Source: Pararhodobacter zhoushanensis
GTDB lineage: Bacteria; Pseudomonadota; Alphaproteobacteria; Rhodobacterales; Rhodobacteraceae
NCBI RefSeq assembly: GCF_025949695.1
Contig: NZ_JAPDFL010000001.1
Span: 1,863,501-1,927,500, forward strand
Length of the DNA: 64,000 bases
Reading direction: 5' to 3'
Part shown: positions 45,305 through 53,285 of the stretch, piece by piece
Layout of the letters: each line of letters opens with the position of its first letter
Numbering within the stretch: the stretch's first letter is position 1
Program-made: the position numbers and the translations under genes
Notes under the pieces: model-generated
The model's database searches: none
What the model saw: only the letters and a program-made list of their open reading frames with translations
Told to the model about the DNA's origin: nothing

Positions 45305-46558
45305 ATGACATCCCCCACGAAGCACCGCACCGTCCTTGTCACCGGCGCAACCGGCGGCATCGGCTGGGCGATCTGTCGCCGGTTGGCACAGGACGGCTAT
45401 CGCGTCGCGCTGGCCGATCTGGACGCTGAGGCGGCGCAGGAGAAGGCCCGGTTGTTGGGTGACGGACACGTTGGCCTTGGTGCGGATCTGACCGATCCCG
45501 TGGTTGCTGCCTCCTTGCCCGCGCGCGCAGCGCAGGCGCTGGGGCGTCTGGATTGTGTGGTCAACAACGCCGGGATGACCGACACCAGCGGGCGCAGTCT
45601 GGTGGAGCTGCCGCAAGACGCGTTCGAGCGGCTGATTGCGCTGAACCTGACGGCGGTCGAACGGCTTAGCGCGGCGGCGGTGGGTCTGTTGCCCAGGGGC
45701 GGCAGCATCGTGAACCTTGCCTCGGGTGCGTCGTACCGGCCGCTGGCGCTGCGCGGGCCCTATAGCGCGACCAAAGCGGGTGTTGCCGCGCTGACCAAGG
45801 CGATGGCGCAGGACTGCGCGCCCTTGGGGATCTCGGTGAACGCGGTCGCGCCGGGGTATACGCGCACGCCGCTGGTCTCACAGCTTGAGGCCGAGGGCCG
45901 GGTCGATCTGGCCGCCGTGGCGCGGGCCGTCCCGCTGGGCCGGATCGCCGAGCCCGAGGATATCGCCAGCGCGGTGGCGTTTTGCGCCAGTGCCGCAGGG
46001 CGCGCGCTGACCGGGCGGGTGCTGGTGGTGGATGGCGGCAGCTCGGCTGGCACGCCGGTCGCGGGCACGGCGCCGGCGGCGGGGCAGGGGCTGGCCGGCG
46101 CCGATCTTGTCGCCGGACCTCTGGCACCGCTGGGTGGACAGGTCGCGCTGCGCGGACCCGAGGGGTTAAGCGCGCAGGCCGCGCTTGGCTCGGTCATCGA
46201 CGCCCGGGCGCTGGCCGGGCTGGCCCCGGCATCGGACCAGTTGTCCGCCGCGCGCCAGATGGCGCAGGCCTGCGCGGCGCATCACGGGCGTACCGCCGCG
46301 TTCTCGCTGCTGTTCGTGGCCCCGGTGGGCACAACGCCAGCCGAACAGGCGACCAGCGCCGCGCTGGGCATGCTGGCCCGAACGCTGGCGCTGGAAGTTG
46401 CGCCTGCCGGGCTGCGCGTCAATTGCGTTCGCTGGGACGGCGACGACACCGCTGACCTTGCGTCCCTGTGCCGTTTCCTGTCGGGAACTGGCGCCGGGAT
46501 TATTACCGGCCAGTCCATCCGGGCTGGCAGCAGGACCGCAGGTGGCGGTCAACACTGA
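45305..46558 (+). CDS. Double-length SDR protein with degenerate second half
   Basis: A 417-aa protein. Residues 1-245 are a complete SDR: TGATGGIGWA, NNAGM, LASGAS, YSATKAG and VVDGGSS. Residues about 246-417 resemble a second SDR domain from its middle to its end (MLARTLALEVAPAGLRVNCV, central part; GAGIITGQSI) but lack the TGxxxGxG loop and the Y-x3-K site. The second half may stabilise a dimer or sense substrate. It starts 8 bases after the first SDR. Confidence 0.88.
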   Translation: MTSPTKHRTVLVTGATGGIGWAICRRLAQDGYRVALADLDAEAAQEKARLLGDGHVGLGADLTDPVVAASLPARAAQALGRLDCVVNNAGMTDTSGRSLVELPQDAFERLIALNLTAVERLSAAAVGLLPRGGSIVNLASGASYRPLALRGPYSATKAGVAALTKAMAQDCAPLGISVNAVAPGYTRTPLVSQLEAEGRVDLAAVARAVPLGRIAEPEDIASAVAFCASAAGRALTGRVLVVDGGSSAGTPVAGTAPAAGQGLAGADLVAGPLAPLGGQVALRGPEGLSAQAALGSVIDARALAGLAPASDQLSAARQMAQACAAHHGRTAAFSLLFVAPVGTTPAEQATSAALGMLARTLALEVAPAGLRVNCVRWDGDDTADLASLCRFLSGTGAGIITGQSIRAGSRTAGGGQH

Positions 46559-46589
46559 AACGACTGCGTCGTGCTCTAGGGAGGGGTTC

Positions 46590-47036
46590 ATGCACTATCT
46601 TAAGGACCGGGCGGAGGATCTGATCGCCGCGTTCGTAACCGGCGGCATCGGGCTGTTCATTGTCATCGAGTCGATGAGCTATCGCCTCGGCACCTTGCGC
46701 AGCATGGGGCCGGGGTATTTTCCCGCCATTATCGGCGGCACCATGCTGGTGCTGGCGGTGATCATGCTGCTGACGGCGCAACGCAGCGAAAGGCTGTTCT
46801 CGCTTGAGCGGGGGCAGATGCGCGGCGTGCTGTTTCTGACCGCCGCCTTCGGCGCTTTTGCGCTGACCATCGAGTCGCTGGGCCTGCTGGTGTCGGTTAC
46901 CTCGGCGGTGTTTCTGGCGGCACTGGCCAACCCGAACACCAAATGGCCGGTGGCGCTGATCCTTGGTGTCAGCACGGCGGTGTGCTGCACCCTGATCTTC
47001 CGCGTCGGGCTTGGCTTGCAGATGAGGGCTTACTGA
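46590..47036 (+). CDS. Tripartite tricarboxylate transporter small membrane subunit (TctB family)
   Basis: A 148-aa protein with four membrane helices. MGPGYFPAIIGGTMLVLAVIM (central part) is the TctB hallmark. The ATG at 46590 follows AGGGAGGGG. It forms the channel with TctA, encoded one base downstream, and works with the TctC protein transcribed divergently from the other end of the operon. Confidence 0.92.
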   Translation: MHYLKDRAEDLIAAFVTGGIGLFIVIESMSYRLGTLRSMGPGYFPAIIGGTMLVLAVIMLLTAQRSERLFSLERGQMRGVLFLTAAFGAFALTIESLGLLVSVTSAVFLAALANPNTKWPVALILGVSTAVCCTLIFRVGLGLQMRAY

Positions 47037-47037
47037 C

Positions 47038-48555
47038 ATGTCATCGCTCCTTTCCGATATTGCCCTCGGGCTCAGCGTCGCCGCTTCGTGGGAAGGGCTG
47101 ATGTATTGCTTCATCGGCGTGTTCCTTGGCACGCTGGTCGGCGTGCTGCCGGGCATCGGCATCATGGCCACGCTGGCCATGCTGATGCCGATCACCTTCC
47201 ATATCGATCCGACGTTCGGGCTGATCATGCTGGCCGGGATCTATTATGGCGCTGATTTCGGCGGCTCGACGGCGGCAATCTTGATGAACCTGCCGGGCAC
47301 GGCCACCAGTGCGGTGACCGGGATCGAAGGGTATCCGATGGCGCAAAAAGGCCGGGCCGGACCTGCGCTGTTCATGAAGGCCATCGCGTCCTTTGTCGGC
47401 ACCCTGTTCGGGGTCGTGCTGCTGGTCGGCTTCTCGGTGCCGCTGGCGCGCGTCGCGTTGCAGTTCGGGCCACAGGAATACGTCGCGCTGATGTCGCTGG
47501 GGCTGGTTGCGGCGGCGGTGATCGGCACCGGGCGCTCGATCCGGTCGCTGGTGTCGGTGACGCTGGGTCTTGCGCTGGGGCTGATCGGGCTGGACCTGAA
47601 CAGCGGCGTCGGGCGCTTCACCTTTGGCATGACCGAGTTCTACGACGGCCTGCCGCTGGTCGCCGTGGCCATCGGCCTGTTCGGCCTGCCCGAGATCATC
47701 GCCAACGCGGGCCGCTCCGAGCTGCCCAAGGTGCAGGAAGGCAAGATCCGCATGAAGGACATGATGCCCACGCGCGAGGACTGGCGCCGCTCGGCCATGC
47801 CGATGGTGCGTGGCTCGGCCATCGGCTCGTTCTTTGGCGCGTTGCCGGGCACCGGCGGTCTGGTGGCGACCTTCGTTTCCTACGCGGTCGAGCGCAAGGT
47901 CTCCAAACACCCCGAAGAATTCGGCCATGGTGCGATCGAGGGCGTCGCCGCGCCCGAGGCGGCCAACAATGCCTCGGTACAGGCGGCGTTCATTCCGACG
48001 CTCAGCCTGGGCATTCCGGGCGATCCGGTGATGGCGATCATGCTGGGCGTGATGATGATCCACGGCATCATTCCGGGGCCGAACGTCATTCAGTCCAACC
48101 CCGATCTGTTCTGGGGCCTGATCGTCAGCTTCATCATCGGCAATTTCATGCTGCTGGTTCTGAACCTGCCGATGGTGGGTCTGTGGGTCAAACTGCTGAA
48201 AATCCCGTATAATCTGCTGTTCCCGGTGATTGTCGCCCTGACCTGTATCGGCATCTACAGCGTGCACTACCAGATCATGGATATCGCGATCCTCGTGGCT
48301 TTCGGCTTCCTCGGCGTGGGCATGAAAGCGCTGAAATTCGAGGTGGCGCCGCTGTTGCTGGGTTTTGTGCTGGGCCCGATGATCGAACAGTTCTTCCGCC
48401 GCTCGCTGATCGTCGCCAATGGTGATCTGGGCACGTTCTTTGAACGCCCGATTGCCGGGACGATCATGACCATTCTGATCGCGATCATCCTCGTCGCGGT
48501 CGCCGCGACTATCCGGGGAAAACTGCGCGCCCGCCGCGAGGTCAGGAATGCCTGA
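47038..48555 (+). CDS. Tripartite tricarboxylate transporter permease (TctA family)
   Basis: A 505-aa polytopic permease, full family length, with about 12 helices. Conserved loops GTLVGVLPGIGIMATLA (N-terminal), YYGADFGGSTAAILMNLPG (central part) and SFFGALPGTGGLVATF are present. It imports the carboxylate substrate of this island with proton or sodium coupling. It overlaps the start of the SMP-30-like gene by 8 bases. Confidence 0.95.
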   Translation: MSSLLSDIALGLSVAASWEGLMYCFIGVFLGTLVGVLPGIGIMATLAMLMPITFHIDPTFGLIMLAGIYYGADFGGSTAAILMNLPGTATSAVTGIEGYPMAQKGRAGPALFMKAIASFVGTLFGVVLLVGFSVPLARVALQFGPQEYVALMSLGLVAAAVIGTGRSIRSLVSVTLGLALGLIGLDLNSGVGRFTFGMTEFYDGLPLVAVAIGLFGLPEIIANAGRSELPKVQEGKIRMKDMMPTREDWRRSAMPMVRGSAIGSFFGALPGTGGLVATFVSYAVERKVSKHPEEFGHGAIEGVAAPEAANNASVQAAFIPTLSLGIPGDPVMAIMLGVMMIHGIIPGPNVIQSNPDLFWGLIVSFIIGNFMLLVLNLPMVGLWVKLLKIPYNLLFPVIVALTCIGIYSVHYQIMDIAILVAFGFLGVGMKALKFEVAPLLLGFVLGPMIEQFFRRSLIVANGDLGTFFERPIAGTIMTILIAIILVAVAATIRGKLRARREVRNA

Positions 48556-49465
48556 GCAGGCGAAAAACCGGCTCGTGGAGGGCCTGATCGTCACCCGCCT
48601 GTCCGACCGTCCCGCCGCGCTGGGCGAGAGCCCGGTGTGGGACGCCGGGGCCGCGTGCTTGTGGTGGATCGACGGGGTGGCAGGCGAGATCCGCTGCCAC
48701 CGCCCGACCCGGCCTGAAGCCGAGGCTGTGCGGATCGGGGGGCATATCGGTTCGCTGGCGCTGGCAGAGGCCGGGCAGCTTCTGGTGGCACGCGATCATG
48801 CCTTCTTGCTGGTAGATCCGGCCTCAGGGTCGGTGCAGACCCTGCTGACCCTTGAGGGGGCCGATCCCGCCATGCGGCTGAACGATGGGGCAACCGACCG
48901 GCAGGGCCGGTTCCTCTGCGCCGGGATGGGGCGCTCGGGCGCGCCGCTCGGGGCCTTGCACCAGCTTGGTGCGGACGGGCGGCAGCGGGTGCTGGCCACC
49001 GGTCTGCGCATCGGCAACGGCGTCTGCGTCAGCCCGGATGGCGCGACGCTGTATTTCACCGACACGCCCGCGCGCAAAACCTATGCCTGCGACTATGACC
49101 CGGCGACGGGTGCCGCGTCGGAACCGCGCGTGCTGGTCGACACGGCACCCTTGGGATCGGGCATCGACGGGCAGACGGTGGACCGCGACGGCAACCTGTG
49201 GGCCGCGATGATCCACAGCGCCGAGATCGGCTGCTTTGCCCCGGACGGGCGGCTGTTGCACCGCTTCAACGCCCCCGTCGATCTGCCCTCAAGCCTGGCC
49301 TTCGGCGGCGCGGATATGGGCACGCTTTATGTGACCTCGATCCGCGATTCCGGCACCGGACGCGCGGTGTCAAAGCATCCCGACGGCGGGCACCTGTTTG
49401 CCATCGACGGCACCGGCGCAACGGGCATCCCCGAGACACGCTTTGCAGCAAGGATTACCCCATGA
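48548..49465 (+). CDS. SMP-30/gluconolactonase/LRE family protein
   Basis: A 305-aa six-bladed beta-propeller. The metal ligands of the family can be traced: Glu in LGESPVW, Asn/Asp in RLNDGATDRQGRF, Asn in GLRIGNGVCVSPDG and Asp in GSGIDGQTVDRDGNLW (central parts). It probably hydrolyses a lactone, which would connect ring cleavage products to the acyl-CoA steps. It overlaps both neighbours by a few bases. Confidence 0.9.
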   Translation: MPEQAKNRLVEGLIVTRLSDRPAALGESPVWDAGAACLWWIDGVAGEIRCHRPTRPEAEAVRIGGHIGSLALAEAGQLLVARDHAFLLVDPASGSVQTLLTLEGADPAMRLNDGATDRQGRFLCAGMGRSGAPLGALHQLGADGRQRVLATGLRIGNGVCVSPDGATLYFTDTPARKTYACDYDPATGAASEPRVLVDTAPLGSGIDGQTVDRDGNLWAAMIHSAEIGCFAPDGRLLHRFNAPVDLPSSLAFGGADMGTLYVTSIRDSGTGRAVSKHPDGGHLFAIDGTGATGIPETRFAARITP

Positions 49466-50664
49466 CCGATCCCGCCTTCGGCCCGCTCGCTGGCCTCAAG
49501 GTTCTCGACATCGCGACGATCATCGCCGCGCCCTTCGCCGCCTCGCTGCTGGCAGATTTCGGCGCGGATGTCACCAAACTGGAGATCCCCGGTCGCGGTG
49601 ACGGGCTGCGTAACTTCCCGCCGTTTCGCGACAACAAGCCGCTGTGGTGGAAAGTAACCAACCGTGGCAAACGCTATGGGACGCTGGACCTGCGGCAGCC
49701 CGAGGGCTTGGCGGTGATCAAGCAGATCATCGCCCAAAACGATGTGCTGGTGGAAAACTTCCGCCCCGGCACGCTGGCGAAATGGGGGCTGGACCGCGAG
49801 ACGCTGTGGCAGATCAACCCCAAGCTGGTGATCCTGCGCGTCTCGGCCTTCGGCCAGACCGGGCCCACGTCGAAACAGGGCGGCTTTGCGCGGATCTTCG
49901 AGGCGATGGGCGGGCTGACCCATATCACCGGCACCAAGGACGGCGATCCGGTGCATCCGGGCTATCCCATCGCCGATGCCATCGGCGGGCTGTTTGGCGC
50001 GTTCTCGATCTGCGCCGCGCTGCTGGGCATCGCGCGCAACGGCACGCAGGGCGAAGAGATCGACCTTGCCCTGACCGAGGCGACCTTCCGTCTGCTGGAA
50101 AATCTGGCAATCGAATACGATCAACTGGGTCAGGTGCGCGAGCGCGACGGCAACAACAACCAGTACACCGCCCCGGCGAATGTGTTTCGCACCGGCGACG
50201 GGCGCTATGTCACCGTGACCGGCTCGACCGACTCGATGTCAGCGGCCAATATGCGCGCCATAGGTCGTGCCGATCTGATCGACGATCCCCGCTTCAAGAC
50301 CAACCGCGACAGGATGCGCTATCGCGAGGAGCTGGACGGCGTGTTTCGCGCCTATATGGAGAGCCACACGCTGGATCAGGTGCTGGCCGATTTCACCCGT
50401 GAGAACGGGGCTATCGGGCCGATCTATTCCGTCGAACAGATCTTCGCCGACGCCCAGATGCAGGACCGCGAGGCAATCACCCTGGTGGCGGACGAGGATT
50501 TCGGCACCGTGCGCATGCAGAATGTGGTCCCGCGCCTGACGCGCAACCCGGGCAAGATCCGCTGGGCGGCCAAATCGCTGGGCGCGGACAATGACGCGAT
50601 CTTCCGCGATCTGGGTCTGACCCCTGCGCAGATCGCCGGTCTGCGCGCCAATGGCATCGTGTGA
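49462..50664 (+). CDS. CaiB/BaiF-type (class III) CoA transferase
   Basis: A 400-aa protein with the class III CoA-transferase pattern: LAGLKVLDIATIIAAPFAA (central part), LLADFGADVTKLE, VLVENFRPGTLAKWGL and SAFGQTGP. At the place of the catalytic Asp (GFARIFEAMGG) residue 143 is Ala. Several subgroups carry such changes, so CoA transfer is likely but not assured. It overlaps the SMP-30-like gene by four bases. Confidence 0.88.
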   Translation: MTDPAFGPLAGLKVLDIATIIAAPFAASLLADFGADVTKLEIPGRGDGLRNFPPFRDNKPLWWKVTNRGKRYGTLDLRQPEGLAVIKQIIAQNDVLVENFRPGTLAKWGLDRETLWQINPKLVILRVSAFGQTGPTSKQGGFARIFEAMGGLTHITGTKDGDPVHPGYPIADAIGGLFGAFSICAALLGIARNGTQGEEIDLALTEATFRLLENLAIEYDQLGQVRERDGNNNQYTAPANVFRTGDGRYVTVTGSTDSMSAANMRAIGRADLIDDPRFKTNRDRMRYREELDGVFRAYMESHTLDQVLADFTRENGAIGPIYSVEQIFADAQMQDREAITLVADEDFGTVRMQNVVPRLTRNPGKIRWAAKSLGADNDAIFRDLGLTPAQIAGLRANGIV

Positions 50665-50674
50665 CGAGGGCAGC

Positions 50675-51475
50675 ATGAAAAGCACAACCGAAATCCGCAT
50701 CGAGACCCGCGGCGCGGTCCGCATCCTGACCATGGACGGTCCCAGCTCGCGCAACTCGATCAGCCGCCCGCAGTACGAGGCGCTGACCGCCGCCGTCATT
50801 GACGCCGGGCACGACACGGCGGTGCGCGCCATCGTCCTGACCGGGGCGCAGGGGTTCTTTTCGTCGGGCGGCAATGTCGCCGCGCTGCAGGAAAGCCGCC
50901 AGTTGCCGCTGTCCGAGGTCAGCCGCAACACCGACGCGCTGGCGGCGATGATCTTGGCGATCCGCACCTGCCCGACGCCGCTGGTCGCCGCGGTCGAGGG
51001 CGGGGCCGCCGGGCTGGGGGTAGCACTGGCGCTGTCGTGCGACATGGTTACCGCCTCGGCCGGGGCGAAATTCACCGTGGCATATGTGAAGATCGGGCTG
51101 ACCCCGGACGGCGGCACCACCCATTTCCTGCGCGAAGCCTTGCCGCGCCAGCTGGCGTCCGAGCTGTGCATGCTGGGCCGCCCGGTCAGCGCCGAGCGGT
51201 TGCACGCCGCCGGTGTGGTCAATGTGGTGGCCGACGCGGGCGGCGCGCTGGCTGCGGCGCTGGAGCTGGCCGAGGCGCTGGCCACCGGGGCCAGTGCCGC
51301 GATCGAAACGATCAAATCGCAGCTCGCCAGCGCGCCGCAAAACGCCTTGGCCCAGCAGGTCGATATCGAGGGCCGGGGCATCAACGCCGCGCGCTATGGC
51401 AGTGAGGCGGGCGAGGGGCTGGCGGCCTTCCTTGAAAAACGCCGCCCCGATTTCAGCAACCCGGGACAGGAGTAA
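50675..51475 (+). CDS. Enoyl-CoA hydratase/isomerase family protein (second)
   Basis: A 266-aa crotonase-fold protein with the oxyanion-hole FFSSGGNV and GGAAGLGVALALSCD. Both hydratase Glu positions are replaced. KIGLTPDGG carries an Asp in the position used by PaaG-type isomerases. A double-bond isomerase is therefore more likely than a hydratase. The ATG at 50675 has GAGGG just upstream. Confidence 0.88.
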   Translation: MKSTTEIRIETRGAVRILTMDGPSSRNSISRPQYEALTAAVIDAGHDTAVRAIVLTGAQGFFSSGGNVAALQESRQLPLSEVSRNTDALAAMILAIRTCPTPLVAAVEGGAAGLGVALALSCDMVTASAGAKFTVAYVKIGLTPDGGTTHFLREALPRQLASELCMLGRPVSAERLHAAGVVNVVADAGGALAAALELAEALATGASAAIETIKSQLASAPQNALAQQVDIEGRGINAARYGSEAGEGLAAFLEKRRPDFSNPGQE

Positions 51476-51478
51476 GCC

Positions 51479-52639
51479 ATGATCCGCGATCAGACCCGGC
51501 TCGACGCCCTTCTGGGCGATGTCCACGATTGGGTGCGCGCGGTGGCGCATCCGGCCGAGGACCGCGTGGCACAAACCGACGAGGTTCCCACCGAGATCGT
51601 CGCCGACATGGCCGCGCGCGGCTTTTTCGGCTGGTCGATCCCGCAGGCTTACGGCGGCGCGGGGCTGACGACCGAGGAACTGGTGATGGGAGCGATGGAG
51701 CTGTCGCAATGCGCGGTGGCCTTTCGCGCGCGGGTCGGCACCAACACCGGCATCGGGTCCGAAGCGCTGGTCGCGGATGGCACCGAGGCGCAGAAAGCCG
51801 ACTACCTGCCGCGCCTTGCCAGCGGCGAAATCACCGGCTCGTTCGCGCTGACCGAACCGGACGCCGGGTCCGATGCCAGCTCGCTCACCACTTCGGCCCG
51901 CAGGGATGGCGATGACTACATCCTGAACGGGCGCAAATGCTATATCACCAACGCGCCCATCGCTGGCCTGTTCACCGTCTTCGCGCGCACCGATCCTGAC
52001 AGCAAGGGCGCGCGCGGGGTGTCGGCGTTTCTGGTCGAGCGGGACATGCCGGGTCTGTCAACCTCGGCCCCCTACGCGATGATGGGACAACGCGGCTCGC
52101 CGGTCGGTGAGGTGCTGCTTGAAGACGTCCGCGTGCCCGCCAGCGCCGTGATCGGCGGGCTTGAGGGCCAAGGGTTCCGCACTGCGATGAAGGTGCTCAA
52201 CAAGCAGCGCGTCCATCTGGCCGCCCTGTGTACCGGCCCGGCGATCCGCATGCTGGATCTGGCGATGGACCACGCCGAAACGCGCCACCAGTCGGGGCAG
52301 GCGATCATCGACTTCCAGCTGGTCGCGGCCCTGCTGGCCGATTGCCAGACCGAGATCGAAGCGGCCCGCGCGCTGATCCTGCAGACCGCGCGGGCGCGCG
52401 ACGATGGCAAGGACATCGCGCTTGAAGCGTCGATCTGCAAGTATTTCGCCTCCGAGGCCTGCGGGCGCATCGCAGACCGCTGCGTTCAGGTCTTCGGCGG
52501 CGCGGGCTATGTCGCCAATGCGTCGACCATCGAGCGGTACTACCGCGATGTCAGGCTGTTTCGTCTCTACGAGGGCACCAGCCAGATCCATCAGTTGAAC
52601 ATTGTCAAGCAGATGCGCAAACGGCGAGACACTGCCTGA
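51479..52639 (+). CDS. Acyl-CoA dehydrogenase, homomeric type
   Basis: A 386-aa standard acyl-CoA dehydrogenase: FALTEPDAGSDASSL, CYITNAP, VFGGAGYVANASTIERYYRD (central part) and RLYEGTSQIHQLNIVK with the catalytic-type Glu in YEGT. Unlike the paired enzymes upstream it should act alone, probably on a shorter product. It ends the operon; the convergent LuxR gene follows 24 bases later. Confidence 0.94.
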   Translation: MIRDQTRLDALLGDVHDWVRAVAHPAEDRVAQTDEVPTEIVADMAARGFFGWSIPQAYGGAGLTTEELVMGAMELSQCAVAFRARVGTNTGIGSEALVADGTEAQKADYLPRLASGEITGSFALTEPDAGSDASSLTTSARRDGDDYILNGRKCYITNAPIAGLFTVFARTDPDSKGARGVSAFLVERDMPGLSTSAPYAMMGQRGSPVGEVLLEDVRVPASAVIGGLEGQGFRTAMKVLNKQRVHLAALCTGPAIRMLDLAMDHAETRHQSGQAIIDFQLVAALLADCQTEIEAARALILQTARARDDGKDIALEASICKYFASEACGRIADRCVQVFGGAGYVANASTIERYYRDVRLFRLYEGTSQIHQLNIVKQMRKRRDTA

Positions 52640-52663
52640 CGACCAGCGGCGGCTGGCCGATGC

Positions 52664-53218
52664 TCAGCCCTGACGCCCGCTTAACCGGCCCAGCAGATCC
52701 TGCGCGCGGCGCACGCCGAATCGTTTGATCAACCGGCTGCGCACATCGTCGATGGTGCGCGGGCTCAGACCCAGTTGTTTGGCGATTTCCTTGCTGGTCA
52801 GGCGGCGGTTCATCAGCTCCAGCACCTGACGTTCGCGTTTGGACAGGGTGATCGGCTCGGCATCGTTGATCGGTGCGAAGCTCATGACCACCCGTTCCAG
52901 CGGTGCCTGCGGCACCAGCGTGCGGGCGCGAAACCGGCACCAGATGCCATGGCCCGCACGGTGCCGCACCAGCCGTTCATCAATGTATTGCCCGGTCTGC
53001 TGCAGCATGATCAGGCCGATATCGCGAATATCTTCGAATTCTTCGTCTGACTCATAGAGCACGCGGAACGACTGGCCAACCAGCTCGTCCACCCGGTAAC
53101 CCAGCAGCAGGGCGAAGGTTACGTTGCAGGTGCGGATCACGCGCTGTTCGGTCAGCACGATGCCGGTGGGGGCAGAATCATAGGCGAGGCGGGCGAAATC
53201 GGGGGGCTGGGTATCCAT
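52664..53218 (-). CDS. PAS-LuxR family transcriptional regulator
   Basis: A 184-aa regulator. Residues about 8-115 form a PAS domain (TGIVLTEQRVIRTCNVTFA central part, LLGYRVDELVGQSFRVLY) and 125-180 a LuxR/FixJ helix-turn-helix (LSKRERQVLELMNRRLTSKEIAKQLGLSPRTIDD, central part). There is no receiver domain, so it probably senses a small molecule through PAS. The start MDTQPPDF at 53218 lies directly beside a multi-half-site inverted repeat. It is divergent from the deacylase/ABC operon and is its probable regulator. Confidence 0.9.
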   Translation of the reverse strand: MDTQPPDFARLAYDSAPTGIVLTEQRVIRTCNVTFALLLGYRVDELVGQSFRVLYESDEEFEDIRDIGLIMLQQTGQYIDERLVRHRAGHGIWCRFRARTLVPQAPLERVVMSFAPINDAEPITLSKRERQVLELMNRRLTSKEIAKQLGLSPRTIDDVRSRLIKRFGVRRAQDLLGRLSGRQG

Positions 53219-53219
53219 G

Positions 53220-53247
53220 CCGTATTCATACGGTATTGATACCGTAT
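53220..53247. promoter_or_regulatory. Three-half-site inverted repeat between luxR and the M20 operon
   Basis: CCGTAT-TC-ATACGG (53220-53233) and ATACGGTAT-TG-ATACCGTAT (53228-53247) overlap, giving three alternating half-sites of ATACGG. The element lies next to the regulator's ATG and 39 bases before the deacylase start. Confidence 0.75.
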
Positions 53248-53285
53248 TTGTCCCGCGCCAATCTGCGCGGATGGAGAACCCTGTC

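Noticed and set aside
47041..48594. 517-codon open frame opposite tctA
   Set aside because: Antisense reading of a clear permease; Asp/His/Arg-rich and motif-free.
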